Shown one piece after another: positions 1 to 8,200 of a stretch of DNA of 64,000 nt (positions are counted from its first letter, which is position 1; each line of letters starts with the position of its first letter). The stretch lies in contig JALHOP010000003.1 of NCBI GenBank assembly GCA_022842935.1, positions 310,001 through 374,000 of the forward strand, written 5' to 3'. A program made the position numbers and the translations under genes. This DNA is from Myxococcota bacterium. GTDB lineage: Bacteria; Myxococcota; XYA12-FULL-58-9; JALHOP01. The notes under the pieces were generated by a model. The model was given only the letters and a program-made list of their open reading frames with translations. It was not told the origin of the DNA and made no database searches.

Positions 1-627
1 GGGACGGACTTCTACGACCTGCCGGGTTACGTTGGCTGCCACCCGTATCCGCACTCGGCCTTCGGGCAAAGCGACGGTGAAAACTTCACCCGCCACAAGT
101 GGGAGATTGCCCTCGACGGCAACGACTACACGTCGGAGCTCGTGCAATACGGACGGGTGCACAACCAGGCCATGATCTACACCCAAAGCGGTGAGGTCAC
201 GTTCTACACCGACATCAACGCAGGGAATCCTGGCCCAAGTTTTTCGGCTCAGGCGCAACACAACACCGGCTACCACGCAAACTCCGCGTTGGTCTTCGGA
301 AACTGTCCGTGGTGGAACGCTCACCAGCACGAGCGACTCTCCGGGTTCATTCGTCGCATCAAAGTGTTCGCGTCAGCGCTCAGCGCCGCTGATACGTTGA
401 GCGAAGCCATGAGCGATTCGCTCGCGACCGGTAACGCCGCGGCCTTGTGGTGGAGCAAGATCGACTTCGCGACCGCCGACGACCTCCAGAGCGACTTCGG
501 CATCGCCAAGACCGCAGCCTGGATCGATGGCCATCGCGCTGAAGTCGTCGCGGGTACCGATCTCGCTCAGCATCCGGCGATGGCCGCACCAGGCACGATT
601 CAGCGTGTTCATCAGGAGCGCGGTTAA
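1..627 (+). CDS. C-terminal part of a LamG/concanavalin A-like lectin-fold protein (partial)
   Basis: The frame is open from the first base and closes with TAA at 625-627, so only the last 208 residues of a longer protein are visible. Roughly the first 130 residues have the alternating strand pattern of a LamG or concanavalin A-like jelly roll. This includes an 'ALDGND' turn, an 'ALVFGN' strand and a closing 'LSGFIRRIKVFASALSA' segment of the kind that ends such domains. About 70 further residues follow with no recognised fold. Proteins of this type are usually secreted or surface-bound and bind glycans, but the N-terminus, any signal peptide and any catalytic domain lie outside the window. 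The lectin-like call rests on pattern only and the ligand is unknown. Confidence 0.6.
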   Translation, partial: GTDFYDLPGYVGCHPYPHSAFGQSDGENFTRHKWEIALDGNDYTSELVQYGRVHNQAMIYTQSGEVTFYTDINAGNPGPSFSAQAQHNTGYHANSALVFGNCPWWNAHQHERLSGFIRRIKVFASALSAADTLSEAMSDSLATGNAAALWWSKIDFATADDLQSDFGIAKTAAWIDGHRAEVVAGTDLAQHPAMAAPGTIQRVHQERG

Positions 628-939
628 CCCGTCGACTCACCGCTCTCGCGCAGAGTGCGCCTTACGCGCCGTCCCACTGGGGCTGTGCTCTCAGTCACTC
701 GAAATCGTGACAGCGTGTCATCCATTTCCGAAACGCCTGGCCTGCGGCGCCGATAAGCCCTGTCATCAACGTGTTAGCCCAGGTGATCGACGTCATGGCC
801 TCCGGTACGCGAACAACTCCGCTTCCTGCACGCGACGAGCTCGCTAACCGCGAGGGGTTGCGGGTCTTTGCTCCCGGCGGCGACGGGCACCGCGGCAGGG
901 TGCCTTAGAAAACACATAGTCGAGCGGGCGGCTGCGACC

Positions 940-955
940 ATCGGCGGCCGCCGAT
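940..955. promoter_or_regulatory. 16-base perfect palindrome, candidate operator
   Basis: The sequence ATCGGCGGCCGCCGAT is a perfect dyad with eight-base half-sites. It lies about 200 bases upstream of the HD-domain gene start at 1153. A dimeric repressor could bind such a site, but no regulator is assigned. GC-rich palindromes also arise by chance, so confidence is low. Confidence 0.3.
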
Positions 956-1012
956 TTGGTGGGTGAGGGCGTCGGCGTTGGGTGGCGGCGAGGGTGTGGG
1001 AGTGTTGGTGGC

Positions 1013-1042
1013 CAGCGCGCCGGACTTGGGACCGGCGCGCTG
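1013..1042. other. GC-rich stem-loop
   Basis: CAGCGCGCCGG and CCGGCGCGCTG form a perfect 11-base-pair stem around an eight-base loop. No T-run follows on either strand, so it is not a classical intrinsic terminator. It lies between the LamG-like gene and the HD gene and could act in the 5' leader of the latter or as a factor-assisted terminator of the former. Confidence 0.4.
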
Positions 1043-1152
1043 CTCACTAAACCCAGTTGGCCCGTGCTGCTGCCTTCACGCGCCTACCATTCCCCGCATG
1101 TTCGCCCCCGTATCGACGCGGCGACACAGTCGGTGTTATTGCAGCCCAGCGC

Positions 1153-2415
1153 ATGATCGCGATTCACGATCCCATCCACGGCACCATCGAAGTCTCGGCC
1201 ACTGAGATCAAGCTAATCGACTCGCGTCCGTTTCAGCGGTTGCGTCACATCAAGCAGCTTGGTTTCTCGGAACTCGCTTTTCCAGGTGCGACGCATACGC
1301 GTTATGCTCACTCTCTCGGCGCCATGGCGATGGCGACGCGCATGGTCGAGCGCGCGCTCGCGGTGGTCGAGGCAACCGACGCCGAGAAAGCACGCCTGCG
1401 CCAAACCGTGCGGCTCGCGGTGCTCTTTCACGATTTGGGGCACGCTCCGATGTCGCATGTCAGCGAGCGCGTCATGCCCGATGCTGGCGAGCTCGCGCTC
1501 GGCGTTTGGGTCGACGATCCCAAACGCCAGGCCACGCACGAGGACTACACCGTTCTGCTCCTCACGCGCTCCGAGCTTACACAGCTCATCGACGAGCAAG
1601 TCGGTGCGATTGGCGTGACAGGGGCACGGCTCGCCGCGCTCGTCATGGGCACGCCTCCTCCCGGTGACGAGAAGGCCTTCGTCGTCGGCGGAGTCGATCT
1701 CTTGCCGCTCTTGCACCAGATCGTGTCGAGCGAGATGGACGCCGATCGCATGGACTACCTGCGACGCGACGCCTATTACGCAGGCGTCACCTACGGGAAC
1801 TTCGACCACCAGTGGTTGACGGCGAACATCACCGCCGTCGAGTGGGAAGGCACCTTGGCCATGGCGCTGCAGCATCGCGGCATGTGGGCCTTCGAAAACT
1901 TTCTGCTCGCGCGTTACCACATGTTCTTGTCGGTCTACTACCACTACACCCCGATCTGCTTCGACTCATTGCTCGGCCGCTTCTACGAGTCCGGTGAATA
2001 CAAGCTACCCGCTGACGCCGAGGGCTATCTTGCTACCGACGACGTCGAGCTCAACATGGCGCTGCGCCGCTCGAGCGACCCATGGGCGAAGCTCGTTGTG
2101 CGCCGAAGGCCCTACCGCATGCTCGTCGAGACGCACGAGTTCAGCGCCAAGGAAGCGCCGACCATCGATGCCAAGCTCAAGGACGCCGGGGTCGACTTCT
2201 TCCGCGCTACCAGTCGCGGTGTGCTCTCGAAGTACTTTCGCAAACGCGACGAAGCATTTCCGCTCTTGGTCATCGAGCCCGAGCGCAACCGCGTGAGCCG
2301 TATCGAGGACTACACGCCGTTGTATCGTCGCTTCGATGAAGCGGTGGCGGTCTCGCGTGTCTACTGCAAGCCCGAGCACCTCGAGCTCGCCAAGAAGGTG
2401 CTTGCGTCGCCTTAG
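1153..2415 (+). CDS. HD-domain phosphohydrolase (COG1078, dGTPase/SAMHD1-like)
   Basis: This 420-residue protein belongs to the HD superfamily of metal-dependent phosphohydrolases, in the group that includes dNTP triphosphohydrolases. The opening 'IHDPIHGTIEV' is typical of COG1078 proteins. The metal ligands are visible as His53 in 'RYAHSLG', His93-Asp94 in 'LFHDLGH', and an Asp-rich 'SEMDADRMDYLRRD' segment near residues 195-205. The frame is open further upstream, but the extension to 1057 does not look conserved, and the ATG at 1153 places the family N-terminus at residue 1. The likely role is nucleotide hydrolysis in the cytoplasm; the substrate cannot be read from sequence. It stands alone, facing a minus-strand operon downstream. 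Confidence 0.85.
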   Translation: MIAIHDPIHGTIEVSATEIKLIDSRPFQRLRHIKQLGFSELAFPGATHTRYAHSLGAMAMATRMVERALAVVEATDAEKARLRQTVRLAVLFHDLGHAPMSHVSERVMPDAGELALGVWVDDPKRQATHEDYTVLLLTRSELTQLIDEQVGAIGVTGARLAALVMGTPPPGDEKAFVVGGVDLLPLLHQIVSSEMDADRMDYLRRDAYYAGVTYGNFDHQWLTANITAVEWEGTLAMALQHRGMWAFENFLLARYHMFLSVYYHYTPICFDSLLGRFYESGEYKLPADAEGYLATDDVELNMALRRSSDPWAKLVVRRRPYRMLVETHEFSAKEAPTIDAKLKDAGVDFFRATSRGVLSKYFRKRDEAFPLLVIEPERNRVSRIEDYTPLYRRFDEAVAVSRVYCKPEHLELAKKVLASP

Positions 2416-2457
2416 CCTTCCGAACGTATCTGCATCGATCGCGGCGGCCCGTCGCGG

Positions 2458-2787
2458 CTACTTTCGGAATGCGAAGAACACAGCCGCCACCAGGCAGACA
2501 GCCGCGATCAGGTGGTTCTGCGTCAGCCGCTCGCGCATGTAGATAGTCGCGAAGACCGCGAAAACGGTCAGCGTCACGACCTCTTGAATGGTCTTGAGCT
2601 GCACTAGCGAGAACCTGCCGTAGCCGAAGCGATTCGCGGGAACCGCGAGGCAGTACTCGAAGAACGCGATACCCCAGCTCGTAAGAATGGCTAGCCACAG
2701 AGGTGATGTGCCTTGCTCGCGGAGGTGCCGATACCAAGCGAACGTCATGAAGACGTTCGAGGCAACGAGCAGGAGGATGGTGCTCAC
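2458..2787 (-). CDS. DUF486 family small membrane protein (DMT-like)
   Basis: This 109-residue hydrophobic protein has four predicted membrane helices and the strong DUF486/COG3169 pattern: 'ILLLVASNVFMTFAWY' at the start, 'WGIAFFEYCLAVPANR' in the middle and 'QLKTIQEVVTLTVFAVF' in the third helix. The length equals the family norm. The family resembles half-size drug/metabolite transporters of the inner membrane, but no substrate is established. The start is a GTG preceded by AGGGG six bases upstream, only nine bases after the stop of the HWEYG repeat protein, so it is probably the last gene of that operon. Confidence 0.9.
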   Translation of the reverse strand: MSTILLLVASNVFMTFAWYRHLREQGTSPLWLAILTSWGIAFFEYCLAVPANRFGYGRFSLVQLKTIQEVVTLTVFAVFATIYMRERLTQNHLIAAVCLVAAVFFAFRK

Positions 2788-2796
2788 CCGGAGCCC

Positions 2797-3246
2797 CTAA
2801 GCCGTGCTCAGGGCGGCAGCCATCAACGCGAGTGCCCAGGGCTCGGTCACGCCGGGACCGGAGCCGAACTCCCAGTGCGCCTTGCTCCCGCGACCCGAGC
2901 CGTACTCCCAGTGCACTTTGCTACCGACTCCCGCGCCATACTCCCAGTGCGTCTTGCTGCCGACGCCCGAGCCGTACTCCCAGTGCGTCTTGCTGCCGAC
3001 GCCCGTGCCGTAGTCCCAATGCGTCTTGCTGCCGATGCCCGTGCCGTAGCCCCAGTGCGTCTTGCTGCCGATGCCCCCGCCGAATTCCCAGTGGGTCTTG
3101 CTGCCGGGCCCGCTGCCATACTCCCAGTGGACCTTGGAGCCGGCAAGGCGACCGACCTCGGTTGGGAGGCTGCCCACGAATGGCTGGTCGGTGGCCGCGG
3201 CTGGCACGGACGCGGCGGAAGGGCCAAAGGGACGAACATTGGTCAC
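2797..3246 (-). CDS. Tandem 12-residue repeat protein with G-S-K-x-H-W-[EDG]-[YF]-G units; unknown function
   Basis: This 149-residue protein has a 35-residue leader without a signal peptide, eight adjoining 12-residue units (residues 36-131) and an 18-residue tail containing 'PWALALMAAAL'. Gly1, Ser2, Lys3, His5, Trp6, Gly9 and Gly11 of the unit are invariant. Position 4 is Thr, Val or Ala, position 7 is Glu, Asp or Gly, position 8 is Tyr or Phe, and position 12 is Val, Ile, Pro or Arg. The GTG start has a good AGGAG ribosome site ten bases upstream. Units differ at synonymous codons (for example three codings of Gly-Ser-Lys), which suggests selection on the peptide. It lies 83 bases behind an RlmN-type radical SAM gene on the same strand. 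I do not recognise the family; a structural repeat or a multi-core modified peptide are both possible. Confidence 0.75.
   Translation of the reverse strand: MTNVRPFGPSAASVPAAATDQPFVGSLPTEVGRLAGSKVHWEYGSGPGSKTHWEFGGGIGSKTHWGYGTGIGSKTHWDYGTGVGSKTHWEYGSGVGSKTHWEYGAGVGSKVHWEYGSGRGSKAHWEFGSGPGVTEPWALALMAAALSTA
2854..3141 (-). repeat. Eight tandem 36-bp coding repeats
   Basis: The eight 12-codon units of the HWEYG-type protein are encoded by adjoining 36-base repeats with no spacers. They are similar but not identical, and several differences are synonymous. They are therefore protein-coding repeats and not a CRISPR array. Confidence 0.85.
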
Positions 3247-3329
3247 GGTGCGAGAGCTCCTGCGGGGACCGCAGGAATATCGCTACGCCGTTCGCGGCCG
3301 TTGTCGAATTCTCTCCCCGAGCCTGAGGG

Positions 3330-4385
3330 TCAGGCTGACAGCCGCAGGCCAGCCAGCATTCCGCACGCCGCGTGTTTCGATTTACCACCGGAGTAGCGTC
3401 GGACGACCGGCGCCCTCAAGATCTGGAGGTTGTCCACGAAGCTGCGACGCTCTGCTTCGTTCGGCGGTCTATAACCGTTCTCCCGAGCATCGTTCACATC
3501 GATGAGATTGATGATGACCGGTACACCGGCGAGCAAGTCAGCGAGGGCGCGGGCTTCGTCGGCTCCGGTGTTGACCCCCGCCATCGCCACCCACGCGACA
3601 GTGACACGCGTCTTGCGAGCCAAAGCGTGCTCGCGCAAAGCATCGGCTACGTCGTTGAGCGAAAACTTCGAAGCGACCGGCAAGAGCTTCTCTCGCTTGT
3701 CTGCGATGGCGGATGTAAGCGAGACGATGAGCTTGTATCGGTGACCCTCGGCGGTGTAGCGGCGAATGCGAGGCACCAGGCCTACCGTCGAGATGGTGAT
3801 CGCTTCGGCTGACAAGCGGCAGCCGACGGGGTTCGCGATCATTTGGGCCGCGCGAATGACCGCGTCGTAGTTGTGGAAAGGCTCACCCTGACCCATGAAG
3901 ACGACGCTGGTGACGCGCCCGGCGCCCGTCTTTTGGGCCTCATCACGCACAGCAACCATCTGCGCGACGATCTCCCAGGGCTCGAGGTTCCGCATGAGCC
4001 CGAGGCGGCCGGTCGCGCAGAAGTCGCACTTCATGGCGCAGCCTACTTGCGACGACAGACAAACCGAAAACGTGCCTGGCTTGTGCAAAGGTATGCGTAC
4101 GGCTTCGGAGAGCGACCCGTCCGGGTGCTCGAAAAGGTATTTTACGAACCCATCGGCCTCGTCGGCGACACGCTCGAGCACAACGAGGCGACGATGGTCG
4201 AGGAGCCTTTCCGCGGCGTCTCGTATGTTCCGCGCGAGCGGCTTCTTCGCCGCGTCCGCGTCCGCACGGGGCGACAGCGCGTGCGAGACGATACGTGTCG
4301 CCTGGTCGTCCGTGATAGCGACGCCATTTTTGCGCATGTAGTCCGCTATCTCGGACGGAAAACTGCCGTACGGATGCGGAGCCAT
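3330..4385 (-). CDS. RlmN/Cfr-type radical SAM methyltransferase, divergent member
   Basis: The 351-residue protein has the radical SAM cluster motif at Cys116, Cys120 and Cys123 ('GCAMKCDFC'). The two cysteines that RlmN and Cfr use for methyl transfer are also present: Cys109 in 'FSVCLSSQVG' and Cys341 in 'HAACGMLAG'. 'VFMGQGEPFHNYDA' is the SAM-binding GEP segment. RlmN methylates C2 of A2503 in 23S rRNA and of A37 in some tRNAs, in the cytoplasm. The C-terminal signature before Cys341 ('RRYSGGKSKHAACG') differs from the usual RlmN form, so it may be a paralogue with another RNA target. It starts four bases after the lipoprotein stop and precedes the repeat protein. Known relatives act on RNA; action on a peptide would be new. 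Confidence 0.82.
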   Translation of the reverse strand: MAPHPYGSFPSEIADYMRKNGVAITDDQATRIVSHALSPRADADAAKKPLARNIRDAAERLLDHRRLVVLERVADEADGFVKYLFEHPDGSLSEAVRIPLHKPGTFSVCLSSQVGCAMKCDFCATGRLGLMRNLEPWEIVAQMVAVRDEAQKTGAGRVTSVVFMGQGEPFHNYDAVIRAAQMIANPVGCRLSAEAITISTVGLVPRIRRYTAEGHRYKLIVSLTSAIADKREKLLPVASKFSLNDVADALREHALARKTRVTVAWVAMAGVNTGADEARALADLLAGVPVIINLIDVNDARENGYRPPNEAERRSFVDNLQILRAPVVRRYSGGKSKHAACGMLAGLRLSA

Positions 4386-4389
4386 TGGC

Positions 4390-5205
4390 CTACTGCTGCG
4401 GCGCGGTCGGCGTTGCTTCGGGCGGAGGCTGTGGAGCCGGCGTCGGTGCGGGAGCGACTCCCTCGGCCGGCGCCGCTTGCGCCGCGAGGTGCGCCTGCAT
4501 GACCTTGGTGTCGCCGTATTCCTTCTTGGCGAGGTCCATGAGATCGGTCGCCGAGGCGTCCTTGTGATCGGTGAGCCAGCGCGCCTTGTTCAAGAGCTTG
4601 GCGGCGTCGACCTCACGTTGCTCGGAGACGAGCGAGCTGGTCAAAACCCAGGCGGTGCTGCTGCCGCCGAGGTTCACCTCGCTGAACTGGTCTTTGGTGC
4701 GCATGGCATAGACGAGAGAGCCGGCAGTGACCTTGCGCTTGGCGTTCAAGGCAAGGAGGTCCGGTCGGTCGAACGTCTTCGCTTCGTCGAGCGTGGTCGC
4801 CATCGTCACGCCCTGCGAAGGGAGTAGCGCGTCCTTCTTGGTCCAGCCTTCCTTCTCATCCGACGAGCGAACTTGCGCCCAGTCGCCCTCGACGCTCAGC
4901 ACCTGCACCTGCTCACCACGGTGCAGCGTCGTGATGTAGTTGTTGACCTTCTTGCCGGGCTTCTTCGGATCGTCGACCTGCTTGTCCTCGCTGTTGGCGC
5001 GGCGCACGGCCGTGACGCCTGTGACGAAAGCCTGCTCGCCAGCCTGGGACGGGCGTGGCTCCGAAGGCGCCAACGTGTTTGCCGCGGGCGGAGCGGTGTC
5101 CGGCGCGGGAGTCGCCTCGATAGCGGGGGCATCCTTGGTCTTGTCCTTGTCACAACCAACGATGCTGAGACCGACCAAGGCGGCAACACAGGCGATTCGC
5201 TTCAT
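4390..5205 (-). CDS. Lipoprotein with bacterial SH3-like domain
   Basis: This 271-residue protein starts with a lipoprotein signal ending in 'LSIVGC' (lipidated Cys18). A Pro/Ala-rich spacer follows, then a region near residues 60-125 with the pattern of bacterial SH3 domains: 'TAVRRA', 'LHRGEQVQVLSVEGDWAQVR' and 'EGWTKKDALL'. A second similar stretch around 140-200 may be another SH3-like unit. The tail is Pro/Ala-rich. Such proteins are often held in the cell envelope and bind peptidoglycan or protein ligands. The start at 5205 is preferred to an ATG at 5220 because GGAG lies nine bases upstream and the signal peptide then begins at residue 1. It heads an operon with the radical SAM and repeat-protein genes. 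Confidence 0.8.
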   Translation of the reverse strand: MKRIACVAALVGLSIVGCDKDKTKDAPAIEATPAPDTAPPAANTLAPSEPRPSQAGEQAFVTGVTAVRRANSEDKQVDDPKKPGKKVNNYITTLHRGEQVQVLSVEGDWAQVRSSDEKEGWTKKDALLPSQGVTMATTLDEAKTFDRPDLLALNAKRKVTAGSLVYAMRTKDQFSEVNLGGSSTAWVLTSSLVSEQREVDAAKLLNKARWLTDHKDASATDLMDLAKKEYGDTKVMQAHLAAQAAPAEGVAPAPTPAPQPPPEATPTAPQQ

Positions 5206-5252
5206 GCGGGAACTCTCCATGGCAAGCGCGACCTATGCCACACAGGCGCCCA

Positions 5253-8200
5253 TCAACGGAAGTCACCGAGGAGCGCGAAGGTGGCCCAGTGCGCGGGGTG
5301 CTCGAAAGCCGCGCGGGTCCATAGCTGGGCCGCCCTGAGGGCAGCGGCGCCGCCTTGGCGGCGTTCGCGATAAAAGCGCTTCATGAGGACGCCTGCCGCG
5401 AGATCCGAGACACGTTCTTGGCTTGCGACCAACGTCTGCGTGCCGCTCGCGAAGAACGCGCTTGAAACTGCGGCCCACGCCGCGTCGCTACCCCCAAGCG
5501 TACAGGCCGATAGAGTCACGAGCGGCGCTAGCGCCTCCATACCGAACACCTCGCGCAGCGTGAGGCGTCCATCGTCATCTTCGCCCTCCGCAAGAACAAG
5601 TCCGGCCCGCATGGGCTCGGCAGTCGCAACCTCACCGTGTACCGCCAGGTCGACGGCGTCGCCGCGCAGCGCTCGCACGGCCGCCTCGCTTGCCGCTGGC
5701 CCGAGGACGGCGCCAGAGCCGGCGATGGCGAGCGCCTCGAGCCGCGCGAAGGGGAGATCGGCGCCATGAGACACCGCGACCACCCGTTTCGGTGCTGGGC
5801 GTTGCGGCCTAGAGAGTGTGTCGACGAGTGCGGACGCGGATGGGGCATAACTCGTCGCGACACGGTCGACGAGCTGCGCACCTTGCCAGGGAAGCGCTGC
5901 GAAAGGGATACCGACCAAGGGGCCGTGTGGCACGATGACCAGGTGCTTGACGCCCAGCAGCGCGTCGCCCAGCGGATCGAGAATCGCGCGACCAATCTGC
6001 TCTCCGGTGGCGTCGACGCCACCGAAGGCGCGCAGGGCATCGCGATAGCCGTCTGCGATCTGCTTCAAGTCCGCTGGCTGAATCGGCAAAAGGACCGGTG
6101 TTAAGCTGCTCCTGCGGACGACGAGCGCGTTGGCCTGTTTGACACCGACGAGATAGAGCACGATGGCGGTGTCGTCCCGTAGCACCGCCTGCACTTCCGC
6201 GACCGAGCGTGGCGCTATCGTGAAGGCACGCGCGATGCCCGGGTAGCGGCTTCGCAACGTCGCAAGTAAGGTCGCGTGCGCCGCGCTGGCGTCGCGAGCC
6301 TGGCTGTCGTCGCCACCCATGCGTTTCTGGTCCCGCTCCGCCGCTAGGATGGCCTCACGTGCGCGACGCTCGCTCGCGACGAGCTGCCGCGCGTCGTCGT
6401 TCGGAAATGACACGTCGCTGGCCGCAATCACGTCGAGCAGGGCGCGCGCGTGGCGGCGCTCGATGAGGGCGAACGCCGTGCTGTCATCGCGCTCGACGAG
6501 CGCTAGTCGCATGGCGTCGGCATACAAGGTGTCGCGACTCTCTTCGACGCTGTCATCATCACCCGCTCGCGCCAGTCGCTCCGCCACCGTCAGCGCCGCG
6601 TCATACGCCACACGCGCCGCTTTGACGTCGCCGCTACTCTCGGCGATTCGGCCAGCGGCGTAAGAAGCCCTCCAGTCGATCTCGGGGATGGACAGCTGCA
6701 CCGCGAGGTCATGCGCGGCGGTGAAGCTCTGACTTGCCTCGTCGCGCCGGCCCGCCGCCAGCAGGGCGCGCCCGCGAACGTACAAACACTGGGCTTCGTT
6801 ATAGCGACTGCCGATCGAGCGCGAGATCTCGAGAGCACGGTCGACAGTCGCCAAGCTCTCTTGCGCCTTGCCACGGCGCTCGAGAACGGCCGCCAACGCT
6901 CGTAGATCGAATGCTTGTCCTTCGACGCCGTTCAGCTGGGTGTCGAGCTCGAGCGCCTCGCGGAAGCGAGCCTCGGCGGCCTCGAGGCGACCAGCGCGTT
7001 GGAGCACCGTGCCTAGATTGTTGAGCTGAGCAGCTTCCTCGCGGCGGCGTCCGCTACCACGGGCAAGGTCGAGTGCCGCGGTTACCGATTCGCGTGCGTG
7101 CGTAAGGTCCCCTCGGTTCATGGCGATGAGACCACCAAGGCTGAGCGCCTGGATCTCCTGAAAGTCGTTACGGTTGGCGCGCGCCAAGGTGAGAGCCGCG
7201 CTTTGCTGGTCGAGCGCCGCTGGATAGTCGCCGCGATACCACTCGATCTTAGCCGCTTCGAGCGCTGCCTCCGTACGGTCGGTGGTGTCGTTCTTGGGGA
7301 GGGCGGCGCGCGCTTGCGCGACCGCCTCTTGCGCTGCGCCGAAATCGCCACGAGCCCGGTAGGTGCGCGCCATGTCGAGGTGCAGTGTGGGGACCATGTC
7401 GGGCTCGGACATGCCCACTGCGTCCGCCAGAGCGCGCCGGTACTGCGCGAGCGCCTCGTCGTAGTCGTTGAGCGCCGTTTCATAGAGCAAGCCGAGGAAG
7501 CGACGCGGATAGAGCTGATTCTTGTGATTCTGGGCTGCGTACACCCCGATGGCCTGGGAGTAGGCTTGGCGGGCCTTTTCGTTCTCGAAGAGCCCACGGT
7601 AGGCCGAGCCGAGTCGTGACCGGCAGTCGCCCTCGATGAGCGGTAGTTTCTTGACGTGCGCGAGCTCGGCGCAGCGCGTGAGGACACGCTCGGCATCGCG
7701 GTTACGGTCGCCGTTCATGAAGGTCTTGCCCATGGCGAGTAGCTGCGCGAGCGCCTTCTCGTGGTTGCCGGCGGCGACATAGCTCTCGGCAAGCGCGTCC
7801 TGGATGGCCGCAGCCGCGTCGACCTCTCCCAACGCGAGTTTTGTCTGTGCGAGCTTGTCGCGCATTTCCAGTAGTCGCTGCGGCAGAGCCTTAGCGAGTG
7901 CGGAGGCACCGGCGCGCTTCGATGCCGCGAGGACCGGCACCGCTTCTGGCTCCATCAAGAGCTCGACGATGTTGACGAGAGCCGCGAAGTCGTCGTGCGC
8001 TCGCAGCCAGTCTTCACGTCGTTGCGACTTGGCAGCGGCTTGATAAGCGGGCCCCGCCGAGCGTGCCAGGGCGAGGAGTCGCACGAAGGCGAGATCGACG
8101 CGCTCTGCGAATGATAGTCCTCGATAGCCGACCACCATTGTGTTGACCCCGAGCTCGCCTGCTCGATGCGCCTTGGCTAGCAGCGCGCTCGCGGATTCGG

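Larger units (their letters stand above)
628..1152. other. Intergenic region with two dyad-symmetric sequences
   Basis: These 525 bases separate the LamG-like gene from the HD-domain gene. Short open frames on both strands lack plausible starts, ribosome sites or protein-like composition. The supported content is a 16-base perfect palindrome at 940-955 and a GC-rich stem-loop at 1013-1042, listed separately. No tRNA, repeat array or mobile-element end was seen. Confidence 0.6.

Noticed and set aside
10-627. Assigning a catalytic function (glycosidase, protease) to the partial LamG-like protein
   Set aside because: Only the C-terminal lectin-like part is in the window and no active-site motif is visible.
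2854-3141. Possible CRISPR array because of 36-base repeats
   Set aside because: The units adjoin without spacers and vary mostly at synonymous positions of a coding frame; no cas genes are present.
2713-3396. Plus-strand frame of 227 codons running through the HWEYG repeat region
   Set aside because: It has no ribosome site and lies opposite a minus-strand gene with a clear AGGAG site, synonymous variation and protein-like repeats.
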